The notes beneath the pieces are model-generated. The model was not told the origin of the DNA and did no database searches. It saw only the letters and a list, made by a program, of their open reading frames with translations. A stretch of 64,000 nucleotides of DNA, from assembly GCA_029959085.1 (NCBI GenBank), contig JARWIR010000023.1, forward strand, positions 7,763,860-7,827,859. The letters run 5' to 3'. Each line of letters opens with the position of its first letter. Position 1 is the first letter of the stretch. Below, in pieces: positions 12,335 to 22,870 of this stretch. A program made the position numbers and the translations under genes. This DNA is from Nemophila menziesii (Eukaryota; Streptophyta; Magnoliopsida; Boraginales; Hydrophyllaceae).

Positions 12335-12466
12335 CGGTAGCGTGTGACCCTGGTGTTTATCCTTTAGTGTTTAATTGCATTTTTATTTTTAGTATTACGC
12401 TTGTATTTTTTTGTTTTTTTATTATAGGTGTTTTATTCAGGTAATGATCAAGAAATTTATTTAAAG

Positions 12467-13655
12467 ATGTATAAAGGACATTACCCAAATCCCGGTCCAT
12501 TTGACTATTGGGAAGACTCTTCGGGTTAACAACAATGGGGTATTAATTCTTACCAACAACCTTATCAATACCCGCAAGAGTAAGGATGGAACAACCAATG
12601 GATTGAGAATAATAAACAACAAACACTATATCACTATCAACAAGAGCATGAATGGAACAACTAGTGGGTTGAAAACATTCAACAGTATCCACCTCATCAC
12701 TATCAACAAGAGACACTACAAAAGAAAGTCAATCGCCTATGGGAAGAAATCAAGGCAGGAGAGCCATGGTGTAAGGCAAGAGAAGAGGAACATAAAGCCA
12801 ACTGTGCGTTCATACAACAGATGATAGACGAAATGGCTGCCCGAAACAACTCTCCTAACTTAGCTGAAAGCGGTAGTAAGACTTATGAAGATCCCACTCC
12901 CTCGAGGGACAGAACAGATCAACTAGAAGAAGTTGTTGAGGAGGAGGTGTTGAAAGAAGGTGAGAATTTTGTTAGCATGGTGAAAGAAGGGGTAGCAACG
13001 AAAAATCCTAGAAATTGAAACAGAGATTGCTATTCCTAAGGTGTATGCACATGACAAAGATATAGAGCGCAAACAAGAAGTGGGGGTGATCGAGGTTGTA
13101 GAAAATCCAAAGAAAGAATATAATGAGGTAGTAGTGGAAGATTGGGTTGAAAGCGAAGATAACTATGAAATGGTAGAGGGGTCAATTTAAGAAATAAAGG
13201 TTCACAATAAAATAGATGTTGAATCTCCGCCACAACAAGTTTACCCATACCGACTACGAATCTTGAATAAAAATAGAGCTGAAGAATCACCTCCACTACC
13301 ACAAATGATCAATATGTGCTATACAAGCAAGGTGCCACACCGCGAGAGCAAATGGGAAGGGAGGAGCACCTACCCACCACATTTTAAAGATGAATACGAG
13401 ATTGAAACGAGGAATAAAAATAAGCTTCTACCGTTGAGAACGGTTATCTACTCTAATGTGGTGGAAAATGAGTTTCGTCGTGAAAGTAAGAAGGCAAAAC
13501 GAGGTACTTTCCCACCTCCTTTTAGAGATCGATTAAATAATATTCTAATGAGGAAGGCTCTAAAGATTTCACATCAAGGAAGAGGCGAGCTTAAGCGGAG
13601 GAACACCGCAAGGGCCTCATTAGCATCTTCGTGGAAGGTAACGCGTCGAACTTAA
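12467..13655 (+). pseudogene. E1 degraded ORF, Gln/Tyr-rich then acidic; not a typical gag
   Basis: The only coding trace in E1. From the ATG at 12467 the frame reads MYKGHYPNPGPFDYWEDSS and then repeated QQ-Y and HYQQE segments, followed by a helical, charged part (KKVNRLWEEIKAGEPW) and MIDEMAARNNSPNLAESGS from 12821. After a frameshift near 13010 an acidic part (EVVENPKKEYNEVVVEDW) and a basic C-terminus ending VTRRT follow. There are about three in-frame stops in the first third and one near 13189. I see neither the CX2CX4HX4C knuckle nor the gag core found in E4 and E5. The function is unknown; a structural role replacing gag is only a guess. Confidence 0.6.
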
Positions 13656-13678
13656 AGACGTAAAAAACAAAAGTGCTT

Positions 13679-13696
13679 CATGGGAGACAACCCATG
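13679..13696 (+). other. conserved post-ORF hairpin, E1 copy
   Basis: CATGGG-AGACAA-CCCATG forms a perfect 6-bp stem with a 6-nt loop, 24 bp after the ORF stop codon. The counterpart in E4 (29464-29481) has a stem with two different but still paired positions. It may act as an RNA element after the coding region. Confidence 0.65.
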
Positions 13697-13954
13697 TTTT
13701 AAATTGCTTTCATGTCTTTTAAATTCTTTGTGTAAATTAGAGTAATGGTTATTAATTTAGTTTTTATTTGTAAGAAATGAGAAAGGTTGGTGTTTTTGAT
13801 GATTACAGGAGTGGAGTAACTTCAGAAGATCATAACTTGATGCTCGGAAGTTGGAATTAACTTTTTCTTGAGCCTAAACCGCATAACTTTTCGAGCTCTA
13901 TCCAATGGTGAAGTAAACAAGTTCTGAAAGATAGCCCAAAGTTTCAGGTTAGTG

Positions 13955-14170
13955 CGTCACGTTTGACGCACATTGCTTTGTCTGAGATTGCGCCAACGAC
14001 ACGCGATCGGCATGCCGATCAGATCACTGGCAAGCCGGTCAATGACGAAGGATGTTCTGACTAGTGCGTCATGTTTGACGCAAGGTGGCTTGCGTCTGAG
14101 GTAAAAAAAATATTTCGAATTTTTTATTTTTTCGCCGAGACCGCGACCGTCATGCCGGTCAGCTGCTGTG
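13955..14170 (+). repeat. cluster of short GC-rich palindromes in E1
   Basis: Contains gcgtcacgtttgacgc (about 13953-13968), gatcggcatgccgatc (about 14005-14020), gcgtcatgtttgacgc (about 14065-14080) and gaccgtcatgccggtc (about 14146-14161). Each can fold on itself. The base composition is much more GC-rich than the surroundings. E3 and E4 have a comparable cluster at the same relative place with different sequences. Confidence 0.8.
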
Positions 14171-14845
14171 ATAGGCGATTTCAAGGGTTAAAACCCTATA
14201 TTTTTAGTTTATTTCTCATGTTAGCCTCCACTGACGAATCCTTGCCTCCAACTACTCTGAAAATCATCATCAAAACACCAAAATACCACCAATCCTTCTC
14301 TCTAAAGATCATCCAATCACACATTCATATAAAAAATCTTCCAAATACCAAAGAATTTACACTTTGATCCAAATTTTTCTTTCACCAAAGCTTAAAGTTT
14401 ATCCATTAAACCTTTCCCAAACCTTGAAATATCCATGACCCAGCTCTAAAAAATCATTAATTCATATTCAACCCTTCAAGAACACCAACATCACAATTTT
14501 ATCCAAAACTTTTGAGAGTTCTTGAAGCTTTGAGTTTGGGGTCGTCAGAGATGGCCATGAAGGTTGGGAAAGGTATAAAGAACATGATGAAGGAAGAGAA
14601 TTGGGTATGAAGGGAAGATTTTCATAGAGGAGATGATGATTAGAGAGTTGGGAACAAATGAAAACATGAGAAATTTGACGAAAAGTTCGAGGTAGTGAAG
14701 AACACATTAAACGCAACCATTGATGAAGAAGAATTCAAAACCTCAACCTGGACGCAACACTGACAACCAGCCTCGCGCTGGTTAAGATGCATTTTCTATT
14801 CCTTCTCATTTACTGTAAACTAGTTTATTTGCGTTGGGTCTTTTC

Positions 14846-14865
14846 GAGTCGTGGGGACACGACTC
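14846..14865 (+). other. perfect 8-bp hairpin with GGGA tetraloop, E1
   Basis: GAGTCGTG-GGGA-CACGACTC is a perfect stem closed by a GNRA-class tetraloop. It lies about 5 bp before the purine-rich block tgagtttggggtgggg at 14871-14886. Versions occur in E2 (10621-10640), E3 (23632-23651) and E4 (27192-27211). Confidence 0.75.
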
Positions 14866-14870
14866 AGTTT

Positions 14871-15893
14871 TGAGTTTGGGGTGGGGATCGTTGCCTCATC
14901 CCAGTTTTTATATGTTTATTTGTTTTAATTGCTTTCAATAAAAATAATTAGGAGTTGTGTTTGACTGTAGAAGATTTTAAATGTTTTTAAGCATACTTTT
15001 GATGAATCTATGATAGTAACTAGTGAACTTTAGAGAAGAACATAAAATGCACATTAATTGCATGTAAACATAGATAATTAATAGGAAAAATTAATGAATA
15101 ATGCAAAAGAAGTAAGCTTGTACTTTAGGAAAATGTTTGGTTTGTAGAACGTGAGATATAAATTAGTAGAGAACCCACTGAGATATGAACTAGAGACGAA
15201 CCATGTAGTTAGGAAAATGATAGGGGCAGTTCTTTGTTAGCCACTTATAGCCTTTTAGCTTGCTATCCCTTATAATAATTTTATCTGTCTTAGCCCAATT
15301 TTGAGCCTTAAGCCTTTTATTTTGTAACCACGATATAAGCCCATTATCATTTAGATTATTAGGCATGACCAAATAACCCGCACTTGAATCACGATCCTGA
15401 GACCTGTCTCGAGCTTGAGTTTGGGGTGGAGGGTCCACTTTTGGGAAATTACATTGGGAAGGGATTATAGGTGTTTGTTTTAGGGAACAAAAATTAAAGA
15501 TGATATTATTATTTGTAACCATTTGCCGGGATTTGAAAAAAGAAAAAAAAAGAGAAAAAGAAAAGAATTATAAGAGACATGACCTTTTACATCAAAAGGA
15601 TGGTCATGGGTATCTTGTACAAAAAAAAGAAGAAAATAAATGAAAAAGAAAATAAAAAGAAAATAAAATAAAAAGAAAATAAAAAGAAAGAAAGAATAAA
15701 ATAAACCGGCAAAGTGGAATATTTTGGAAAATCATCTTAGTTTATATTGTGTTGACATGGGGACGCCACATTAGCGCGTCAAATGGGTTGAGTGAGAACA
15801 TTATATGAGTGTAAACTCAAGCTCGTGGACAATTGTTGATGGTAAGTGAGGAGAGAGCCAAAAGCTCACTTCAAATTTACCATATATACATAC
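14871..15893 (+). other. E1 3' noncoding region with repeated purine tracts
   Basis: Holds gagtttggggtgg blocks at about 14872-14886 and 15417-15430, and an A/G-rich simple tract at about 15533-15706 (aaaagaaaat-like units). Near 15845 it carries the block gtgaggagagagccaaaag shared with E2 and E4. The normal last polypurine tract next to the 3' LTR is missing, because a deletion removed the junction and the first ~83 bp of the LTR. Confidence 0.7.
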
Positions 15894-17391
15894 GGGTCTT
15901 AAAATGCAATAAATCGATTTTCCTCTTTTAATTCTAGTATTTTTGACTTATTAAAGTTTTGCGCGTAATATGGTTTTTTTTAGTTAAAAGTTGTAGGTTT
16001 TGAATACTAGATAGGAGAGGAAGCCAAGAATAAAGTCAAAGATCGTGTAATGAAGTCAAAGCAAGAAGAAATATCCCGAAAGAATTGATTATTTTAAGCT
16101 GCAAATCTGGAAAGTTGTCCAAGATTTCTGATTCCGAGCCATCTAAGAGTGGATTTAGCCTGTGACTTGTGAAGAGAAAACGTGCCCCATTGAGTTACAG
16201 AACTTTAGCAACTGGAATGAGGTCAATCCGAGATGAGACGTGTCGGTTAGAGCTGTTTTTGTGGAGGTGGTGCAGCAGTTACGGGATTTGGGCTTAATTA
16301 GTGGAATTGGGTTTTTCTAATATTCACTTAAACCTAAGTAAAAGCCCTTGTCCAAATTTAGCACTATAAATATGCCTTTAGACCTCATTATTCAACACCT
16401 CTCATTTTATTGTTCAATTAAAATCATCCTTAGAAGAGAGGGTCCAGAGAGAACGTCAGAAGTAAGGAAGAGGAGAAAGATATGAGCTGGAGAAAGTCAT
16501 CTTCTCCAAATCACAGCCAAACCCAATTCCTAATTAGGTTCTAATTGAAGAACATGAATTATTTCTGTTTTCATTTAGTTTTTCGCATTAGTATGAGCTA
16601 ATTTCATTAAGTGCTTCAGAACGCATAATGGGTTAATCCCAATTTGATTTCGTTTCATGTGTTGGAATTTGGCATAATTTTTATTTAAATCAAATTGGGT
16701 AAATGGTATTTTTATTTAATTTGCTTTTATTTACTTTTATTGAATTCGCGACTCAATATTAGGATTTAGTATCTAGACTATTCCAATTAGTGGCGATTGG
16801 ATCACCTTGACATGGGGTCTGGGTACATAACTAATTAACGAATATAGGTTAGAGATTATTTGACTCTGACGAGCTTAATTAAATATATGGCCAATTGGGT
16901 AGAATAGACTTTATCACTTGAAAGTGGACTATAATCACATTGACGGGGTTTGTAACACTTGAGAGTAGCTTCTTAGTCCACCCTAACGGGGGTAAGGAGT
17001 ATTTCGAATCCCGACCAATACATATTTATCGATTTGCCTCTTAAACATGACATGAAATGAATGATAATTAGGTGAAACCCTTGCATCTCTTAAGTACTGC
17101 CTTTCCCATCTTGCGTAAACACTTTATTTTCTTGCGTCTAGTTAAATACTTGCATTGATTTAGTATTTTAAGTTATTGTCTTAGCATTAGAAAACCAAAC
17201 AAACAATTCTAAAAATCATTTACTTATTTTTACGTGCAATTAACTACTATCTGATAACCATTAGACTCAACCATTCCGTCCCTGAGAACGAATCTGTTTT
17301 ATCACTTCTATTACTTGGGACAACCGTACACTTGCGGTTGTGGTTCTCTTATCCTTATTGCATTTATTTTAGAACACACAAAGGACCACCA
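15894..17391 (+). repeat. E1 3' LTR, 5'-truncated
   Basis: Aligns with the 5' LTR from ggtcttaaaatgcaataaat onward and ends aaggaccacca just before the CTCAC target duplication. It keeps two stretches near 16590 and 16803 absent from the 5' LTR, so the 5' LTR has lost them. Confidence 0.88.
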
Positions 17392-17396
17392 CTCAC

Positions 17397-17559
17397 CCTA
17401 AATAACATATTTTTCAACGTATCCAACTTTTTTGTGACGTTTCCTAAATTGGCAATAATCGCATCTTGTTTCTCTTCCAATACTCGGATTTTACTTTGCT
17501 TTATCTCGTTCTAACTGAACGCCATGATTGTCAACGTGATGAATGTTCAATTCCTCCAT
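17397..17559 (-). pseudogene. E2 gag N-terminal fragment
   Basis: On the minus strand the ATG at 17559 opens MEELNIHHVDNHGVQLE, clearly related to MEGLNIHHVEGHRIRLE of E5 at 56056. An in-frame stop follows near codon 24. The fragment is cut by the E1 insertion and, even with E1 removed, joins directly to 3' noncoding sequence, so the rest of gag and all of pol were already deleted. Confidence 0.7.
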
Positions 17560-17784
17560 TTCTCGTTCTAACCTTGCTTTTTCTTTTGCTTCCCTATCTC
17601 TCTTGTTCTTAGCTCAGACTAGTTTCTCGGGGTCCGAGAGCAAACACCAAAACTATAAAACCTGAGAAGTAGTAAAACAAAGAAAATCGTAAAACTGAAA
17701 ACAAAAAGTAAAAATAAAAATTAAAACATTTACTGATAACACCGTGGTCACACGCTAAACTCCCCGGCAGCGGCGCCAAAAACT
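17560..17784 (-). promoter_or_regulatory. E2 leader with primer-binding site
   Basis: The minus-strand primer-binding site tggcgccgctgccgggga is at 17761-17778, 6 bp from the LTR edge. The remaining leader is A/T-rich with a short polypurine run just before the gag ATG. Confidence 0.8.
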
Positions 17785-19372
17785 TGGTGTCTCCTTGTGT
17801 GTTCTAAAACAACACGCCTAAAAAAGGCAAGACAGGTACCGCAAGTGTAAGGGTCGTCCAAGTAATATCCGATAAACTGGATTTCGATCTCAGGGACGGA
17901 TTAGGTATGACTTTCGATGTTATGTAATAATTGCGATTAATTGTTATATGAAGCGAAAAATAAATGATATAAAGATTTGTTTTGGTTTTTGATTAAGAAC
18001 TAAGATGCAATTAAAACAAAATGCTAAATTAACTAATGCAAATAAATAAGACACAAGTAAATAGAAATGAGTAGACGCAAAGATTTAAACGCAGTACTTG
18101 AGTTTCGCAAGGGTTTAACCTAAATCTATTAAATCAATGTTTCAGTTTAAGTAATAAATCGGGAATTAAGTACTAGTCGGGATTCTTTAGTCTTCTAGCC
18201 CCCGTCAGGGTGGACTTAGGATCTATTCTTAGGTGTTACAAACCCCGTCAGGGCGATCATAATCCACCTTTGAATGGACAGGTATTCTACCCAATTGGCT
18301 ATAAGGTTAACTATGTCTGCCAGGGTCAATAATTTCTACCTTATGTCTATTATTTAGTTCTGTAATTTAACCCCCCGTCAATGCGATCACTTCCCCACCA
18401 AAGTGAATAGCTTAATTACTAATTCCTATATTTGATTCATGACTTCAAAGACAGTATTTAATTGCAAAATAATAGTCAATACGAAATAACGAATTCAATT
18501 TAAATTAATCAATCCCAAATTCAAAAACATAAATTCAATAAACTTTGGTTCAACCAATTAATGCGATTCTGAAGCACAAGTTAAGTTTAACTCATACTAA
18601 TTAAAATAACTGAATTAAAATAAAAGAAGTTCATACTGAATTACAGAAATAAGAAAAACCTAATTAAAGGGTTGATAATAGTTGTTGTTGGAAGAAGGAA
18701 TTCTCCAGCTTCAGCTTTCTCTCTCCTTTTTGCTTCACTGACTTCTCCTAAGCGTTGCCTCTTCTCTAATATGAATTGTGTCCGTAGAAACTGAAGTTAA
18801 AAGCCTTTTTATAGTGGGAAAAATGGATCGGGCTTCTAAAAAGAAGGATTAGGTTAATTAGAATAAAAGACCAATCCATTTAATGAAATCCCGTAACTGG
18901 TGACTAGCTGTTACTAAAACAGCTGTAACTTGCGTTAGGACTCAGAATCACTTCGTTCAGCTTGGAAAATCTTCCTGACTTCAAGATCTATCTACCTCAT
19001 TTTATGCTCCAAGGCTGAATCAGTGGCTAAGATGCTCAAAAACAGTGATTTGTGACAGCATTCCAGATTTAATTCTCCACTAATTACTTCTTCGAATCAA
19101 TTATTCTCGCCTTTGACTTCAACGCTTAATCGAAGACTTTATTTCCTGTTTCTTCTCCTTGTCTTGATACTACATAAAATCATAAACCTAATAACTTTAC
19201 ACTAAAAATAAACGAATTAACTCATAAAAGCTCTAAAACACAAATAATCCAAATTCAAGGGAAGAAATCGTAATATGACCAAATAAGCTTAAAAGTCTAG
19301 TAAATAAATCAAATAATCACCTACTTTGATGTATCATAAGGGAATATAATTAGAACAATAAGGGAGACATCA
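17785..19372 (-). repeat. E2 5' LTR
   Basis: A 1588-bp LTR starting tggtgtctcc and ending gggagacatca; it abuts the primer-binding site, so this is the promoter-side LTR for the minus-strand element. It shares the block aaccccgtcagggcgat with the other LTRs of this family in the window. Confidence 0.88.
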
Positions 19373-19389
19373 TTTACATGAAGAGATAA

Positions 19390-22300
19390 CCGAGGTTGTG
19401 GCAGATTTAAAGTCATATGGGCAGGGACGAAGAATGGCCCAAGATTACGAAAAAGTCTGAGCCTCAAAGAAGATTAAACCACCAACAAAACCATCCATTA
19501 TATGTCCTCTAAAACTTGAATAGAAACCTTTACCATCTCATTTTAAGTATGTTTGTTTGGGAAAAATGATATATTACCTGTTATGTTTTCCGCTAATTAG
19601 ATAGGTCCTCAAGAGGAAAACTTGTTACATGTGCTTCGAGCTAACAAGGAGGCAACTGGGTGGACTATTGCTGACATCAAAGGCATTAATCCTACCATTT
19701 TCCAATACAAGATCATTCTTAACAATGAGAAGGCACGATCAGTTAAGGGCCAAAGGAGACTTACGTCGATAATGAAAGAAGTAGTGAGAAAAAAAGTTAT
19801 CAAGTAGTTGGATGTTAGGATCATCTTCTACATATTTAACAGGGAACGGGTGAGCCCATATCAATGTGTTCCAAATAAGGGAGAAATTACTGCCGTTCTT
19901 AATGATAAGAATGAGATCCTACCCTCCAAAACCGTTGTTGGTTGGAGAGTGTGTATGTATTATGGAGGTTGAACAAGGCTACGAAGAAGGATCATTTTCC
20001 TTTACTATTCATGGACCATATGTTAGATAAGCTTGCAGGAAGAGAGTACTATTGCTTCCTCAATGGCTATTTAGGTCATAATAAGGTTCGCACGGATCCA
20101 ACTGATCAGCACAAAACTACATCCACGTGTCTGTTTGGCACATTTGCATTTTAAAGGATGTCATTTGGATTATGCAATGCACCACGTTTCAGCGGTGTAT
20201 GATGGCGCTTGGAAGTATTCACGGGTGACTTCTCTATGTTTGGCGATGACTTTGATAATTGTCTTGCCAACCTAAAGGAGGTTTTTATTCGTTGCAAAGA
20301 GACTGATCTTGTGTTAAATTGGAAGAAGTGACATTTCATGGTTTGAGAGGGAATCGTTTTAGGGTACAAGGTTTCGAGTAAGGTTATGGAGGTTGACCGT
20401 GCAAAGGTAGAGGTAATCAAAACCCTTCCACCTCCCAATTCTGTTAAGGGCGTGAGAAATTTCTAAGGCCATGCAGGATTCTACCTCCCTTTTATTGAAG
20501 ATTTTTCAAATTTTACCAAGCCACAATGTCACTTACTTGAGAAGCAGGTGAAATTTTATTTCAATGATGCATGTCATAAGGCGTTCTTGGCAATTAAGAG
20601 AAACTTATCTCTACACCAGTAGTGACTCCTCTTGATTGGATTCCCATCGAAATTATGTGTGATGCAAGCACTCATGCTATTGGTGTTGTGTTTAGTCTAC
20701 GCAAGGATGAGGTATTTTATATTGTTTATTATGCGAGTAAGACTTTTACGGGTTCACAATTGAACTACGCCCATAACTGAGAAGGAGTTGTCGGCGTGGT
20801 ATATGTGTTTGATAAATTATGTTCCTATCTTATTGGGGAAAAGTAGTTGTATCCACAAACCATTCGGAAATCAACTGTCTCATGGAGAAGAACGATGCAA
20901 AGACGCTTCTTATCAGGTGTGTGCTTTTATTGCAATAGTTTGGTTTGGAGATTCGGGACCGAAAGGGAAGAGAGAATCAAGTAGATGATCATCTATCTCA
21001 CCCCAAAGGCTCTAATGTCACCAATTGAACATAAGTGGTCAAGGGGGTATTTCTTGATAAAATCCTATTTGTGATAAATACGCTGAATGTTCCATGGTAT
21101 GCAAATATTGTTAATCTTATTGTGAGTGGAGCATTTCCCATTGGAAGTTAACCCAAAAAGAAGAATAGATTTATGCATTGTTCGGAACAATTATTTTTGG
21201 AGGATCTGCACCTTTTCTAGGTATGTAGTGATCAGATGATTCGAATGTGTATGCTGGAACATGAGATTCACGATGTGGTAGTGAGTTGTCACGATTCGCC
21301 ATATATAGGATATTTGAAGAGTGATCGCGGTTGCTAAGGTACTTCAATCTATTTTCTATTGGTCCACTATCCATAAATATTGTCACATATATGTAAAGCA
21401 ATGTAAGCGATGCCAATTCACAAGAAATATTTCGAGGTTTGATGGAATACCGCTCAATAATGTATTGGAAGTTGAGAGATTTTTTGTGTTTGGGGCATTG
21501 ATTTCATGGGGCCCTTTGTTCTATCCCATGGGAATTAATATATTTTACTAGCAGTATATTATGTATCAAAGTAGGTAGAAGAGGTGGCTTTACCCATAAA
21601 TTACGCTAGAGTGGTGATTAAATTTTAGAAGTCACACATTTTCACAAGACATGGGACACCAAGAGTCATTATTAGTAATGGAGGTACACATTATGTTGAT
21701 AAATATTTCAAGGTTGTACTTGTGAAATAGGGAGTGAGACATAGAGTATCCACCGTTTATCACCCCAAACAAATGTTTAAGCTGAAGTCTCTAATCGAGA
21801 GATAAAATCTATTCTAGATCAGACCGTAGGACCAACAACGAAGGATTTATGATGCTCCATGGGATTATTGAACAACTTACAAGATGCATGTAGGTGTATC
21901 CCCGTATCGAATGGTGTATGGTAAGGCCTGCCACTTACCACTTAAATTGAGTGTCTATTGGGCGATAAAAAAGTTGAACTTGGACCCCTTTATTAGGCGT
22001 AGAGAAAATAATGATGAAGTTGAATGAACTTGATGATTTCCGCTTTCATGCTTATGAGAAGGCCAAGCTATACAACGAGAAAACAAAGAAATGTCATGAT
22101 AAGAACATTCGAAAGAAGATATCTGATGTAGTGAAAAGAGTCCTAAATACAACTCTAAGTTCAGCAACTATCCGGGAAAGTTTAGATCAAAGTGGTCTAG
22201 TCCATTCATTGTTACTAAATTTATGCCTCATGGAACTGTAGAGATTGAACACCTAACCGAACAACAACCCTATATGAGGAATGATCATCGGTTGAATATT

Positions 22301-22410
22301 TATCATGAAGGCGAAGATAACATCATTGAGGAGGATCCAAATCCTGGAGAGCTCATTTACCTCAAAGAGGCAAGGTATGAAGCAACATATCAAAGAAGGT
22401 AACTCGTCGA
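19390..22410 (+). pseudogene. E3 pol remnant: RT, RNase H, integrase
   Basis: Order seen: linker KIKPPTKPSIICP and KYVCLGKND (19475-19570), RT from ATGWTIADIKGINPT (19650) through FGLCNAP (about 20165), RNase H (about 20580-20990) and integrase (about 21150-22400) with WGIDFMGPF, SPYRMVYGKACHLP and NELDDFRFHAYEKAKLY. This is Athila-clade pol. It is dead: the RT catalytic box usually reading MDD is here TGD near 20220-20235, the integrase DGGTH is NGGTH near 21675, and there are many stops and frameshifts. When intact, these enzymes copy element RNA to DNA and insert it; relatives of this kind may have mobilised E1 and E4. Confidence 0.88.
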
Positions 22411-22619
22411 GCTGAACGGCGTTAAACAAAAACCAAATAAGGGTGAATACTCATTTGTAGATTACTTTATTTCTTGTATAGTGTATAATATTGAATTTAG
22501 TGTTTTATTTATGTGTACTAGTGTATATAATATTTAATGGGAGAAGGGGGTATATTATTTGCGTGTGTAGGTAAGTATAAAATGAGTGTGGGGTAAAAGA
22601 AGCTTGCGAATTTTTTTTA

Positions 22620-22870
22620 CAGTGCAAAGGTGTGGTACACCACACCTCAGTGCAAACCGTGCGCGCTACCCTCTACGCTGTGAATGTCAGATAATTCAGA
22701 GTCTCACCATGAAAAATGATGCGGTACCCCGCACCCTGTTTAAAGTGTGTGCATGGGAATCCAAGCGTTAACAAGTCAGAAAGATGGTATATAGATTCGT
22801 GACAAACCGTCATGACAATTCGTCACGCTTCAGCTATGATACACCACAACATAGGTATGGTACACTGCAC
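22620..22870 (+). repeat. cluster of short palindromes in E3
   Basis: Contains ggtgtggtacaccacacc (about 22629-22646), gatgcggtaccccgcacc (about 22719-22736) and the repeated words cgtgacaaaccgtcatgac and gtatggtacactgcac. It lies between the integrase remnant and the 3' noncoding region, like the clusters in E1 and E4. No env-like ORF follows here. Confidence 0.7.

Larger units (their letters stand above)
10792..17391 (+). mobile_element. nested nonautonomous Athila-like LTR element E1
   Basis: A 6.6-kb plus-strand element flanked by a perfect 5-bp target duplication CTCAC (10787-10791 and 17392-17396). It has a 5' LTR, primer-binding site, one degraded ORF, a long structured noncoding 3' region and a 3' LTR lacking its first ~83 bp. 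There is no CCHC knuckle, protease, RT, RNase H or integrase, so it depended on proteins made elsewhere. The two LTRs look about 93% alike by eye, with two short segments (near 16590 and 16803) present only in the 3' copy. It interrupts E2 and is therefore younger than E2. Confidence 0.88.
7820..19372 (-). mobile_element. Athila-like Ty3/gypsy LTR retrotransposon E2 (deletion derivative)
   Basis: A minus-strand element bounded by LTRs at 7820-9260 and 17785-19372, with a primer-binding site next to the right LTR and a purine tract next to the left LTR. The internal part totals about 1.9 kb once the nested E1 is removed: a gag start, then directly the 3' noncoding region. Protease, RT, RNase H and integrase are absent. 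The LTRs differ in length (1441 and 1588 bp) and look only about 80% alike by eye. This means a very old insertion or a hybrid of two related elements. Flanking pentamers GTTAC and TTTAC differ at one base, so the target duplication is uncertain. Confidence 0.75.
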
